Source of the DNA: SFEL01 sp045592165
Lineage (GTDB): Bacteria > Bacillota > Clostridia > Christensenellales > CAG-138
DNA length: 23,777 bases
Assembly: GCA_045592165.1 (NCBI GenBank)
Contig: JAZNUG010000160.1
Coordinates: 1 to 23,777, forward strand
Reading direction: 5' to 3'
The notes below the pieces were generated by a model that worked only from the letters and a program-made list of their open reading frames with translations, ran no database searches and was not told the origin of the DNA. Position numbers and translations under genes: made by a program. This document shows, in pieces, positions 1 to 7,194 of this stretch; position 1 is the first letter of the stretch, and each line of letters starts with the position of its first letter.

Positions 1-879
1 CTGTGGGATAAGCCCACCATTGTAAACAACGTAGAAACCATGGTATGCGTCCCCTACATTCTCCGCGAGGGCGCAGCCAAGTTTGCCGAGTGCGGCACCG
101 AAAAGTCCAAGGGCACCAAGGTATTCGCTCTGGGCGGCAAGATAAACAACGTAGGTCTGGTCGAGATTCCCATGGGCACCACCCTCCGCGAGCTTATCTA
201 TGACATCGGCGGCGGCATTCCCGGCGGCAAGAAGTTCAAGGCCATCCAGACCGGCGGTCCTTCCGGCGGGTGCCTCACCGCAGACTTCCTGGATGAACCC
301 ATCGATTTCGATACCCTTACCGAGAAGGGTTCCATGATGGGCTCCGGCGGCGCCATTGTAATGGACGAAGACAACTGCATGGTAGATGTTGCAAAGTTCT
401 ATATGGAATTCATCTGCGACGAATCCTGCGGCAAGTGTTCTCCCTGCCGTATCGGCACCAAGCGCATGCTTGAGATACTCAACAAGATAACCGAGGGCAA
501 CGGCACAATGCAGGATCTGGAAGAGCTGGAAGAGCTGGCCTCCATCGTAAAGACCAACTCCCTCTGCGCTCTGGGTCAGACCTCCGCAAATCCCGTAGTA
601 TCCACCATGACCCACTTCAGGGATGAGTACATTGCTCATATCGTGGATAAGAAGTGCCCCGCAAAGGTATGCAAGAAGCTGATGCGCTATGTTATCGATC
701 AGAATAAGTGCATAGGCTGCGGTATGTGCGCACGCCAGTGCCCTGCCGATGCAATCTACAAGACCGAATACGTCGCTCCCGGCAAGAAGCTGCCCGCAAT
801 GGCAATCGACACTTCCAAGTGCGTAAAGTGCGGCGCTTGCATGGCTGTATGTAAGTTCGGCGCAATCGAAAAGAAATAA
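1..879 (+). CDS. NuoF-like [FeFe]-hydrogenase flavoprotein subunit (HydB/HndC type), 5' end missing
   Basis: The reading frame is open from the first base, so the start lies outside the window; only the last 292 residues are present. The visible part opens with KPTIVNNVETM, a conserved stretch of the NADH-binding NuoF/51-kDa family, continues through the SLBB-like region, and contains ESCGKCSPCRIG followed by LCALG, which supply the four cysteines of the N3-type [4Fe-4S] cluster. The C-terminus carries an added 2x[4Fe-4S] ferredoxin domain (CIGCGMCARQC and CVKCGACMAVC), which plain NuoF lacks but HydB/HndC subunits have. By family knowledge it takes electrons to or from NAD(P)H through FMN and passes them to the hydrogenase core in the cytoplasm. 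The hydA-like gene follows after 21 bases, so they are surely one operon. An electron-bifurcating role is an inference, because the HydC-like subunit is not in view. Confidence 0.93.
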   Translation: MWDKPTIVNNVETMVCVPYILREGAAKFAECGTEKSKGTKVFALGGKINNVGLVEIPMGTTLRELIYDIGGGIPGGKKFKAIQTGGPSGGCLTADFLDEPIDFDTLTEKGSMMGSGGAIVMDEDNCMVDVAKFYMEFICDESCGKCSPCRIGTKRMLEILNKITEGNGTMQDLEELEELASIVKTNSLCALGQTSANPVVSTMTHFRDEYIAHIVDKKCPAKVCKKLMRYVIDQNKCIGCGMCARQCPADAIYKTEYVAPGKKLPAMAIDTSKCVKCGACMAVCKFGAIEKK

Positions 880-900
880 GAGGGAAGGAGAGACTGACAA

Positions 901-2667
901 ATGGCTAAGATAAACATAAAAATCGAAGGCGTACCCTATCAGGTAGAGGCAGGCCTCACCATACTGGAAGCTGCCAAGGCCTGCGGCTATGAAATACCTT
1001 CCCTTTGCTCCTTTAACCATGGCGAGTGCTCCAGCGGTTCCTGCCGCGTGTGCCTGGTAGAGGCCACCGGCGCAAGGGGTCTGGTAGCATCCTGCGTATA
1101 CCCCGTAAGCGAGGGCATGGAAATAAAGATTTCCACCCCCAAGGCCGCCGCTGCAAGGCGCGCCTCTGTGGAGCTGCTCCTTTCCAATCACAATCAGAAC
1201 TGCCAGCAGTGCGATAAAAACGGCAAATGCGAGCTGCTTCATGTGGCCTATATCACCGGCGCACGTGAAGGCAAGTTCCAGGGCGCAAAGACACCTGTTA
1301 CCGTTGACGAACTGACTCCCTCTATCGTACGCGATACCTCCAAGTGCGTACTGTGCGGCCGCTGCATTGCCCGCTGCCAGAATGCACACGGCATGGGCAT
1401 ACTGGGCTTTGAAAACCGCGGCTTCCGCACTATTGTAGCCCCTGCGGAGAACCGCTCCATGGCAAAATCCCCCTGCATTCTCTGCGGCCAGTGCGTAACC
1501 GTTTGCCCCACCGGCGCCTTGATGGAAAAGTCCGAGATAAGCAAGATCGACGAAGCATTCAAGGCCGGCAAGCACGTTGTTGTTCAGACCGCTCCTGCCG
1601 TACGCGCAGCATTGGGCGAGGAATTTGGAATGCCCGTTGGCACTCCCGTAACCGGCAAGATGGTTGCTGCTCTTAAGCGCCTTGGCTTCCACAAGGTATA
1701 CGATACCAACTTCGCTGCTGACCTTACCATCATGGAGGAAGGCACCGAGCTTCTGGACAGAATCCAGAACGGCGGCGTACTGCCCATGATCACCTCCTGC
1801 TCCCCCGGCTGGATAAACTATGCAGAGTATAACTACGGCGATCTGCTGGATCACCTTTCCTCCTGCAAGTCTCCCCACCAGATGCAGGGTGCAATCCTCA
1901 AGACCTACTATGCGGAAAAGAACGGCATAAGCCCAGAGGATATCTTCGTTGTATCCGTTATGCCCTGCACTGCTAAGAAGTTCGAGAAGGAACGCGATCA
2001 GCTTAAGGTGGACGGCATTGAAGATGTTGACGCCGTTCTCACCACCCGCGAGCTGGCCCGCATGATCAAGCGCGCAGGTATACTGTTCGACAGACTGCCC
2101 GATGAAGAGTTCGATGCTGACCTGATGGGCGATTACACCGGCGCAGCCGTAATCTTCGGCGTAACCGGCGGCGTTATGGAAGCAGCTCTGCGTACCGTAT
2201 ACTTTGTTCTTACCGGCAAGGAACATGAGGGAATCAACTTTGAGGCTGTTCGCGGCTTTGAAGGCGTAAGGGAAGCTTCTCTGGATATAAACGGCATGAC
2301 CGTGAATGTTGCCATTGCCCACGGCATGAAGACTGCCAAGGTACTGCTGGATGACATCCGCGCAGGCAAGAGCAAGTATCACTTCATCGAGATCATGGGA
2401 TGCCCCGGCGGCTGTATCGCAGGCGGCGGCCAGCCCATCATCCGTCCCTGCTTCCTGCCCAATGAGAGCGACGATATCCTTGACACCTACAAGGAGAAGC
2501 GCGCAAAGGCACTGTACAGCGAGGATGAGCGTCTGGTACTGCGTCAGAGCCACAACAATCCCCAGATTCAGCAGCTTTATGCAGAGTTCCTGGGCAAGCC
2601 CAATTCCCACAAGGCACATGAGCTGCTGCATACCACCTATGCAGCCCGCGAAAAGTACAGCGACTGA
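901..2667 (+). CDS. hydA: [FeFe] hydrogenase catalytic subunit (HydA/HndD type, group A)
   Basis: A 588-residue soluble enzyme that reduces protons to H2 (or oxidises H2) using the H-cluster. Domains in order: N-terminal plant-type [2Fe-2S] domain (cysteines around residues 36-51), the His/Cys [4Fe-4S] motif near HNQNCQQCDKNGKC, a 2x[4Fe-4S] ferredoxin domain (CVLCGRCIARC and CILCGQCVTVC), then the H-domain. H-cluster motifs are L1 TSCSPGW (residues 298-304), L2 MPCTAKKFE (Cys356) and L3 EIMGCPGGCIAGGGQP (Cys501, Cys505). The C-terminal small-subunit-like tail ends near HELLHTTYAAREKY. L1 has Ser301 where the textbook motif has a second Cys (see findings). The start is ATG at 901 with AAGGAG about ten bases upstream. 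With the upstream NuoF-like subunit this fits an NADH-linked, possibly bifurcating, multimeric hydrogenase. The family call is firm; the partner electron carriers are inferred. Confidence 0.95.
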   Translation: MAKINIKIEGVPYQVEAGLTILEAAKACGYEIPSLCSFNHGECSSGSCRVCLVEATGARGLVASCVYPVSEGMEIKISTPKAAAARRASVELLLSNHNQNCQQCDKNGKCELLHVAYITGAREGKFQGAKTPVTVDELTPSIVRDTSKCVLCGRCIARCQNAHGMGILGFENRGFRTIVAPAENRSMAKSPCILCGQCVTVCPTGALMEKSEISKIDEAFKAGKHVVVQTAPAVRAALGEEFGMPVGTPVTGKMVAALKRLGFHKVYDTNFAADLTIMEEGTELLDRIQNGGVLPMITSCSPGWINYAEYNYGDLLDHLSSCKSPHQMQGAILKTYYAEKNGISPEDIFVVSVMPCTAKKFEKERDQLKVDGIEDVDAVLTTRELARMIKRAGILFDRLPDEEFDADLMGDYTGAAVIFGVTGGVMEAALRTVYFVLTGKEHEGINFEAVRGFEGVREASLDINGMTVNVAIAHGMKTAKVLLDDIRAGKSKYHFIEIMGCPGGCIAGGGQPIIRPCFLPNESDDILDTYKEKRAKALYSEDERLVLRQSHNNPQIQQLYAEFLGKPNSHKAHELLHTTYAAREKYSD

Positions 2668-2679
2668 TAAACATAAAAT

Positions 2680-2706
2680 AAAAAAGTCCCTTCGGGGACT
2701 TTTTTA
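2680..2706. terminator. Bidirectional rho-independent terminator between hydA and the ABC ATPase gene
   Basis: A six-base-pair stem (AGTCCC with GGGACT) closes a TTCG loop and is flanked by an A run on the left and a T run on the right, so it can end transcription from either strand. It sits 12 bases after the hydA stop codon and just beyond the end of the convergent ABC ATPase gene. Confidence 0.9.
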
Positions 2707-2715
2707 TTTGCACTG

Positions 2716-3264
2716 TTACAGCTCTATTCTGATATCTGCTTCTGATGCATCGCTTTCGTCATGGGTTACCATTATCAGCAATGCATCCTTTGTATATTGG
2801 CGTATCACTTCAAGTGTGGTTGAGCGGGTGGCGGGATCCAGCCCTTTGAGGGGCTCATCCATGATGTATACCTTTGCTTTTACCGCAAGCGCCCGGGCTA
2901 TGGCAACCCTCCGCTTCATGCCGCCGGAAAGCTCCTTTGGCTTTTGGTTGAGGGCGGATTCAAGGCCCAGCTCACACAGCAGCTCCTTCGCCGTTTCTTC
3001 ATCCGAAGCAAGGGCGGCGTTGCTGAGGGCGGTATCCCATGGCAGCAGGCGGTCCTCCTGAAATACCATGCTGATATCCCCAGCGGTAATTACATTGCCG
3101 CTGTCCGGAGCGCACAGCCCTGCAATGATATTGAGCAGGGTGGTTTTACCTGTGCCGGAGCGGCCGGTGACGGCGCAGAAGCCTTTATCCGGAAGTTCCA
3201 GTGAAAAATCCTTCAATACAGTATTGCCTTCATAGGCTTTGGTTACGTTGCTAAGGCGTATCAT
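2716..3264 (-). CDS. ABC transporter ATP-binding protein, SsuB/TauB-like (small)
   Basis: A single nucleotide-binding domain that should power the permease encoded just upstream. Visible motifs: Walker A GRSGTGKTT (residues 34-42), Q-loop VFQEDRLLPW, signature LSGGMKRRVAIARAL, Walker B VYIMDEPLKGLD and H-loop VTHDES. The Q-loop and signature style match the nitrate/sulfonate/taurine (SsuB/TauB) branch. At 182 residues it is clearly shorter than the usual 240-260, because the protein stops soon after the H-loop; all catalytic motifs remain, so it reads as a compact functional ATPase rather than a broken one. The ATG at 3262-3264 overlaps the end of the permease gene by 14 bases, which argues for translational coupling. 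The substrate cannot be read from the ATPase. Confidence 0.92.
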   Translation of the reverse strand: MIRLSNVTKAYEGNTVLKDFSLELPDKGFCAVTGRSGTGKTTLLNIIAGLCAPDSGNVITAGDISMVFQEDRLLPWDTALSNAALASDEETAKELLCELGLESALNQKPKELSGGMKRRVAIARALAVKAKVYIMDEPLKGLDPATRSTTLEVIRQYTKDALLIMVTHDESDASEADIRIEL

Positions 3265-3961
3265 GCAGCCTCCTTACCAGCCGCACAAGCAGCTTTTCCA
3301 GTATCATGCTGATGATTATGATTACCGCTGTCCATGCAAAAAGGTCAACGGTTTCAATATATATCTTTGCGTTGTACAGATTCACTCCTATACCTATGGC
3401 ATGGGGAGCCAGTACCTCAGCGGCGATACCCGCCTTCCATGCAAGGCCCATACCGGACTTTGCGGCGGCCAGCAGGAAGGGGAATATGCTGGGCAGATAT
3501 ATCCTGAGCAGTGTTTTTATCCTGCCAAGGCGAAACACCTTCGCCATTTCAAGGAGCTTTGTGTCGGTGGACTTTATACCTTCGTATGTATTTGACCACA
3601 CTACGGGAAGTACCATCAGGAAGGACGTGACGGCAGGTATCCGCTCCTTTGAAAGGAATACAAACATCAGTATTATGAAGGATGCAACGGGAGTTGCCCG
3701 TATTATCTTTGCCGCAGGGGAAAGAAGGGCATCCAGCAGCTTTGAGCGGGCGGTGAGTATGCCCAAGGCACCGCCGAAAAGCAGGGCGCACAGGTAGCCT
3801 GCAAGTATCCTAAGCAATGACAAGCCTATATGCCGCCAGAACTCTCCTTCGGCGGCAAGCTCCATAAGCCTTGAAAGCACCGCAAGAGGTGCCGGAATCA
3901 GCACCTCTTTGCCAACGATCGTGTGTATAAGCTGCCATATGACCAGCCATGCGGCGGCCAC
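3251..3961 (-). CDS. ABC transporter permease, SsuC/TauC-like (BPD_transp_1)
   Basis: An integral membrane permease of about 236 residues with several hydrophobic segments (for example LAGYLCALLFGGALGIL, and a segment rich in Ile near the C-terminus). The EAA-type loop that docks on the ATPase is recognisable in the stretch KVFRLGRIKTLLRIYLPSIF. Family resemblance is to the sulfonate/nitrate/taurine permeases. The start is uncertain: GTG at 3959-3961 is the first usable start after the lipoprotein gene stop, but it lacks a good ribosome binding site. In-frame codons upstream encode KKTAKTAA, a plausible N-terminus without a standard start codon. Translation may depend on coupling to the upstream lipoprotein gene, which ends 23 bases away. 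The gene overlaps the downstream ATPase gene by 14 bases. Confidence 0.88.
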   Translation of the reverse strand: MAAAWLVIWQLIHTIVGKEVLIPAPLAVLSRLMELAAEGEFWRHIGLSLLRILAGYLCALLFGGALGILTARSKLLDALLSPAAKIIRATPVASFIILMFVFLSKERIPAVTSFLMVLPVVWSNTYEGIKSTDTKLLEMAKVFRLGRIKTLLRIYLPSIFPFLLAAAKSGMGLAWKAGIAAEVLAPHAIGIGVNLYNAKIYIETVDLFAWTAVIIIISMILEKLLVRLVRRLHDTP

Positions 3962-3984
3962 GGCGGCTGTTTTTGCGGTTTTCT

Positions 3985-4938
3985 TTACCCCATGTAATAC
4001 ATATCCTCGCCGGGAAGTTTTCCGCCTACGGACTGGGGATTTGCTGCGTGGAGAACGGACAGCATGCCGCCTACCATTGCCTGCATATCCTGGCCGGTAA
4101 CGCAGACTATGTTGCAGTTGGGTATGGCCTTTTCCGCAAGCTGAGCAGAGGCCATTATGCCGTAGGATTCAATAAGGGCGGCGGTATCAGTGGGATTTTC
4201 CACGGCGTATGCGGAAGAGGCTGCATAATCCTTAAGGAAAGCCTCAACTGCCTCGGGATGTGCCTCGGCAAAGTCCTTGCGTACCACCAGACAGCCCTGT
4301 ACCAGCTCCGCATCCGAGATCCTGCTCCATTCCTCGGTTATATCCAGGGCTATGCGTGCGCCTTCCACTTTGCTCAGCGCAGTGGTAACAAAGGGCTCGG
4401 GAACAATTATAACATCTATATTGCCCGCGGCCAACTGGGTAACGGCTTCGGCATGCTCTGCGGCATACTCAATATCCACCTGACCTGCAAGGCCGTTCTG
4501 CTCAATAAGATAATTTACGATATACTCAGGGGTGCTGCCCTGTCCTGCGGCAAGTATCTTTTTGCCGGCAAGGTCTGCAAAGGACTGTATGCTTTCTCCC
4601 TTTTCCACCACATACAGCACGCCAAGGGTATTTACAGCGGCGGTAAGTACCTGGCCTTCGGTTTTGTTGTACAGCACAGATGCAAGATTTACAGGCACGG
4701 CGGCGATCTGAATATCGCCGGAGATAAGGCCGCCGGACACCTGATCGGGACTGCCTGCAAATGTGACGGACAGGGGATAATCGAGATCTCCGTCCAACGC
4801 ACGGGAATTAAGCTGGGCGATGCCCATGCCGGTAGGGCCGTTCATTGCAGCGGCGCTTATGGGAGTATCCTCGGCTCCGGCGCATGCGGTAAGGGTCAGC
4901 AGAAGCAGGGCAAGTGTGAATACAAGTGCTTTTTTCAT
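3985..4938 (-). CDS. ABC transporter substrate-binding lipoprotein, NMT1/SsuA-like
   Basis: A 317-residue extracytoplasmic solute receptor anchored by lipid. The N-terminus is a clean lipoprotein signal (MKKA, a Leu-rich core, then LTAC with Cys19 as the lipidated residue). The mature part has the two-lobe periplasmic-binding style of the NMT1/SsuA/TauA group, including the MNGPTGMG stretch near the start and VIIVPEPFVTTAL further on. It should deliver its ligand to the permease and ATPase encoded downstream. Sulfonates, nitrate, thiamine precursors and other small organic anions are all handled by relatives, so I give no substrate. The ATG at 4936-4938 follows AAAGGAAC-type sequence. The gene starts 30 bases after the Crp-like regulator gene, so it very probably shares its transcript. 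Confidence 0.9.
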   Translation of the reverse strand: MKKALVFTLALLLLTLTACAGAEDTPISAAAMNGPTGMGIAQLNSRALDGDLDYPLSVTFAGSPDQVSGGLISGDIQIAAVPVNLASVLYNKTEGQVLTAAVNTLGVLYVVEKGESIQSFADLAGKKILAAGQGSTPEYIVNYLIEQNGLAGQVDIEYAAEHAEAVTQLAAGNIDVIIVPEPFVTTALSKVEGARIALDITEEWSRISDAELVQGCLVVRKDFAEAHPEAVEAFLKDYAASSAYAVENPTDTAALIESYGIMASAQLAEKAIPNCNIVCVTGQDMQAMVGGMLSVLHAANPQSVGGKLPGEDMYYMG

Positions 4939-4968
4939 AGCGGATGTTCCTTTCGGTTGTATGGATTA

Positions 4969-5625
4969 TTAAAATTCTTTCAGTATGCGTATGGTGCGGC
5001 CCTTTCGGGAGATGGAGCCGTCTGCTTCCATTGAGTCCAGAGTGCGGTACAGGGAAGCCCTGCCCACGCCCAGATATTCGGCAAATTCAGTAAGGCTGCA
5101 GGGGAGTGTGACGGTAGATATGCCCTTTTCTGTCCTTGCGTTTTCCTCAAGGTAAAGGGTCAGCCGGCTGGCAGCCGTGTAACCCGCAAGGGAAGTGATT
5201 TTTTTATTGAGGAAAACCACCCGGCTCACAAGAAATTCTGTCATATTAAGGGCAAATGCTCCGCCCTTTGATATTGCGTGGGAAAGAGCTGTGCCGGAAA
5301 TATGCAGGGCATTGCAGCCATCGGGGGCGGTAAGGCGGCTCATGCTGCCGCAATGGGACAAAGCAGAGGCGGCATTTACAGCCTCAGGGGGGATGGCTTC
5401 ACGCATGAGAATGCTGCGGCCGTCGGAAGCGGGCTTTTCTATCAGTACCCTGCCGGACAGCAGTATCAGCATGCCGTCGGAGGGCAGCTCTTCGCCGGGA
5501 AAGCAATGGAGTATGCTGCAGCCTTCATGCTTAAGCAGCTCTGCAAGCTCTGCATCGCTCATTCCGTGAAACAGCGGACAGGCGGATATTGTATTTATGT
5601 GGGATTTGATATTTGCTTGAACCAT
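4969..5625 (-). CDS. Crp/Fnr-family transcriptional regulator
   Basis: A 218-residue protein with an N-terminal cyclic-nucleotide-binding-like beta-barrel (about residues 16-115), a long dimerisation helix (about 120-160, containing SRVVFLNKKITSLAGYTAASRL split by turns) and a C-terminal winged helix with the HTH in SLTEFAEYLGVGRASLYR (about 177-194). It is the first gene of the transporter operon, so it most likely controls that operon in response to a small molecule. Five cysteines lie at 16, 36, 41, 92 and 104, but their spacing is not the classic Fnr cluster arrangement, and the cAMP-binding residues of Crp are not evident, so the effector is unknown. A perfect palindrome just upstream is a likely binding site for the protein itself. 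The start is ATG at 5623-5625. Confidence 0.9.
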   Translation of the reverse strand: MVQANIKSHINTISACPLFHGMSDAELAELLKHEGCSILHCFPGEELPSDGMLILLSGRVLIEKPASDGRSILMREAIPPEAVNAASALSHCGSMSRLTAPDGCNALHISGTALSHAISKGGAFALNMTEFLVSRVVFLNKKITSLAGYTAASRLTLYLEENARTEKGISTVTLPCSLTEFAEYLGVGRASLYRTLDSMEADGSISRKGRTIRILKEF

Positions 5626-5643
5626 GTGTTCTCCGAATCAATG

Positions 5644-5665
5644 AATTGTCTCACCTGAGACAATT
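5644..5665. promoter_or_regulatory. Perfect palindromic operator upstream of the Crp/Fnr-like gene
   Basis: Ten-base arms (AATTGTCTCA and its exact complement) flank a central CC. Size and symmetry fit a Crp/Fnr dimer site, and the core TTGTCTCA..TGAGACAA is of the same general type as known sites of that family. It lies 18 bases upstream of the regulator start codon and immediately beside the -10 of the minus-strand promoter, where binding would block initiation. Autoregulation is an inference. Confidence 0.75.
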
Positions 5666-5667
5666 AT

Positions 5668-5697
5668 AATATATACCAACGGATTTATTCCTGTCAA
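5668..5697 (-). promoter_or_regulatory. Promoter of the Crp/Fnr-ABC transporter operon
   Basis: On the minus strand a perfect -35 TTGACA (5692-5697) is followed, 18 bases on, by TATATT (5668-5673), or 16 bases on by TATATA. The expected start point falls within the adjacent palindrome, so promoter and operator overlap. Confidence 0.7.
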
Positions 5698-5793
5698 TGA
5701 CATATTTGTGTACTCATTTTGCAGCCATTGCAAATAAAATGAAAACACGCAGACCTTCAGGGGCAATATGCTTTTCTTTTTGCGGCAATATGG

Positions 5794-5799
5794 TATAAT
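5794..5799 (+). promoter_or_regulatory. Extended -10 promoter of the PH-domain gene
   Basis: TATAAT preceded by TGG makes an extended -10 element. It lies 35 bases upstream of the start codon at 5835. No good -35 is visible, as is common for extended -10 promoters. The same TGGTATAAT or TGGTATACT element recurs upstream of three other genes in the window. Confidence 0.65.
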
Positions 5800-5834
5800 A
5801 TAAAAGCAGAAATAAGGGGAAAAGGAGAATGTAA

Positions 5835-6227
5835 ATGGAACAAAACTACGTTTGGAAGGACAGAAAGCGCATAATCTTTGGCCTGCCCTGGACCTTTACC
5901 CGCTATTACCTTACCGAGGAAAAACTTATAATCGATACCGGATTTATCAACCGCAGGGAAGAGGAAATCCGCCTGTACCGCATATTGGATATAACTCTCA
6001 ATCGCCCTCTGGGGCAGAGGCTGTGGGGCCTTGGCACCGTGCATCTCTGCACCGCAGATAAAACCACATCCGAAATGGATATCAAGCGAGTAAAGAATTC
6101 CCGTGAGTTCAAAGAACTGCTAAGCGATCTGGTGGAAAAGGAGCGTAACGAAAAGCGCATTGCCGGCCGCGAATATATGTTTGCGGATGACGGCGATTTT
6201 GATGGCGTGGACGACGATGTAATGTAA
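5835..6227 (+). CDS. Bacterial PH-domain protein (bPH2/YdbS-like)
   Basis: A 130-residue protein whose centre matches the short bacterial PH domain of the YdbS type: a strand pair around RYYLTEEKLIIDTGFINR, then EEIRLYRILDITLNRPLGQRLWG with the family's R-I-x-D-I pattern, then GTVHLCTADKT. Unlike typical YdbS proteins there is no pair of N-terminal membrane helices, so it is probably soluble or peripheral. The C-terminal quarter is charged (VEKERNEKRIAGRE, then an acidic DDGDFDGVDDD tail). The start is ATG at 5835 with AAGGAG eight bases upstream. It is a single-gene unit with its own promoter and terminator. The cellular role is unknown. Confidence 0.8.
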   Translation: MEQNYVWKDRKRIIFGLPWTFTRYYLTEEKLIIDTGFINRREEEIRLYRILDITLNRPLGQRLWGLGTVHLCTADKTTSEMDIKRVKNSREFKELLSDLVEKERNEKRIAGREYMFADDGDFDGVDDDVM

Positions 6228-6240
6228 TATGCAAAACAAT

Positions 6241-6267
6241 AAAAGCTCCCTGTGCAGGGGAGCTTTT
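6241..6267 (+). terminator. Terminator of the PH-domain gene
   Basis: Ten-base arms, AAAAGCTCCC and its complement, close a short loop and end in TTTTG, 13 bases after the PH-domain gene stop codon. The A-rich left arm may let it work for the opposite strand as well. Confidence 0.85.
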
Positions 6268-6307
6268 GTGTTGCCGGTTTTTGTTTGCAGGCATATCCGT
6301 ATAAAAC

Positions 6308-6337
6308 AAAAGAACCACCCCAAAGAGTGGTTCTTTT
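6308..6337 (-). terminator. Terminator of the tRNA-Glu gene
   Basis: Eleven-base complementary arms (AAAAGAACCAC and GTGGTTCTTTT) around an eight-base loop. Read on the minus strand it lies four bases beyond the CCA end of the tRNA and ends in a T run, so it should terminate the tRNA transcript. It could also back up the terminator for the plus-strand gene. Confidence 0.85.
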
Positions 6338-6340
6338 ATT

Positions 6341-6416
6341 TGGCACCCGGTAGGGGAGTCGAACCCCTGTTCCCGCCGTGAGAGGGCGGTGTCCTAGGCC
6401 ACTAGACGAACCGAGC
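6341..6416 (-). tRNA. tRNA-Glu (anticodon CTC)
   Basis: On the minus strand a full 76-base cloverleaf is readable: acceptor GCTCGGT pairing with ACCGGGT (G-U at 1-72 and U-G at 3-70), a D arm with GTCTAGTGGCCTAGGAC, an anticodon stem CCGCC/GGCGG with loop CTCTCAC, and a T arm AGGGG/CCCCT with loop TTCGACT. The anticodon is CTC, at plus-strand 6380-6382. The discriminator is G and the CCA end is encoded. The D, anticodon and T arms closely resemble bacterial tRNA-Glu. Confidence 0.95.
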
Positions 6417-6432
6417 ACAAGCTACGCATTCC

Positions 6433-6460
6433 ATTATACAGTTTTTTTTGAATATGTCAA
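6433..6460 (-). promoter_or_regulatory. Consensus promoter of tRNA-Glu
   Basis: On the minus strand TTGACA (6455-6460) and TATAAT (6433-6438) are both perfect matches, separated by 16 bases that include an A8 run. The predicted start is about ten bases before the mature tRNA 5' end. This is the expected strength for a stable-RNA gene. Confidence 0.85.
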
Positions 6461-6532
6461 CAACTTTTTGACGGAATTTGTGCATATTGCGTATGGAATT
6501 TCATAAATACTTTTATTCGGGTTGGTATGTGG

Positions 6533-6538
6533 TATAAT
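6533..6538 (+). promoter_or_regulatory. Extended -10 promoter of the lysE-like operon
   Basis: TATAAT preceded by TGG, 35 bases before the start codon at 6574. No convincing -35 is seen. It is oriented away from the tRNA promoter, which lies about 70 bases to the left. Confidence 0.65.
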
Positions 6539-6573
6539 ATATTAAATAACTATGCTTTAGGAGATGTTTCCCT

Positions 6574-7170
6574 ATGAATTACGCGCCCATGCTGGTATAC
6601 GTTCTGGTGGCGTGCATTACTCCCGGACCAAATAACATAATGTCAATGTACCTTGCGGCCCATTACGGCTTTAAGGGCGCAAGAAAGTTCATGATAGGCA
6701 GCGGAACAGGCTTTACAGTTAAAATGCTGCTGTGCGGCGGGCTTAATCTTGTGCTGGCGGAGGCAATACCTGCCGCAGTGCCCTATGTTAAATGGATAGG
6801 CGCGGCATACATGCTTTACCTTGCCCTGCATATGCTGCTGGATGGCTTTAAGAAGCAAAAGCCGGATAAGGACGACGGCATACAGGGCGGAGAATCCACC
6901 TACAAGAGCGGCATACTGCTTCAGTGTCTCAATATAAAGAGCTGGGTATTTGCCCTCAGCCTGTTTTCCATATATGTAGTGCCCTACGATACTTCTTTCA
7001 GGGCAATCATAATCGGCACCCTTATTGCCTTTGCCGCCATGATAGTAAGCACTCTTCTCTGGGCGGCCTTTGGCAGCGCAATCCGCAGGGTGTACAAGCA
7101 GCATATCAAGATGTTCAGCGTGATAATGGCCGCATCCCTTGTATGGTGCGCTGTTACCGCCGTAATGTAA
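6574..7170 (+). CDS. LysE/RhtB-family exporter
   Basis: A 198-residue inner-membrane protein with about six hydrophobic segments. The N-terminal signature ACITPGPNNIMSMYLAAHYG matches the LysE/RhtB family, which exports amino acids and related small metabolites. The hydrophilic stretch between the third and fourth segments (FKKQKPDKDDGIQGGES) is usual. Length is typical. The start is ATG at 6574 with AGGAG ten bases upstream. It heads a probable three-gene operon with a cysteine hydrolase and a nitroreductase, so the export substrate may be connected to their chemistry, but nothing in the sequence names it. Confidence 0.88.
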   Translation: MNYAPMLVYVLVACITPGPNNIMSMYLAAHYGFKGARKFMIGSGTGFTVKMLLCGGLNLVLAEAIPAAVPYVKWIGAAYMLYLALHMLLDGFKKQKPDKDDGIQGGESTYKSGILLQCLNIKSWVFALSLFSIYVVPYDTSFRAIIIGTLIAFAAMIVSTLLWAAFGSAIRRVYKQHIKMFSVIMAASLVWCAVTAVM

Positions 7171-7194
7171 TACAGCATCAGAGGAGGATAGGGC

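Noticed and set aside
3949..5034. 361-codon plus-strand open frame over the SsuA-like lipoprotein gene
   Set aside because: Shadow of the minus-strand lipoprotein, which has a signal peptide and lipobox; the shadow has no family features.
5718..5734. Inverted repeat TTTGCA-N5-TGCAAA, similar in its arms to TTTGCA-N10-TGCAAA at 14349-14370
   Set aside because: The spacers differ and the six-base AT-rich arms could recur by chance, so I do not claim a shared regulator.
5906..6418. 170-codon minus-strand open frame across the PH-domain gene and the tRNA
   Set aside because: It runs through a tRNA gene and two terminators and has no ribosome binding site.
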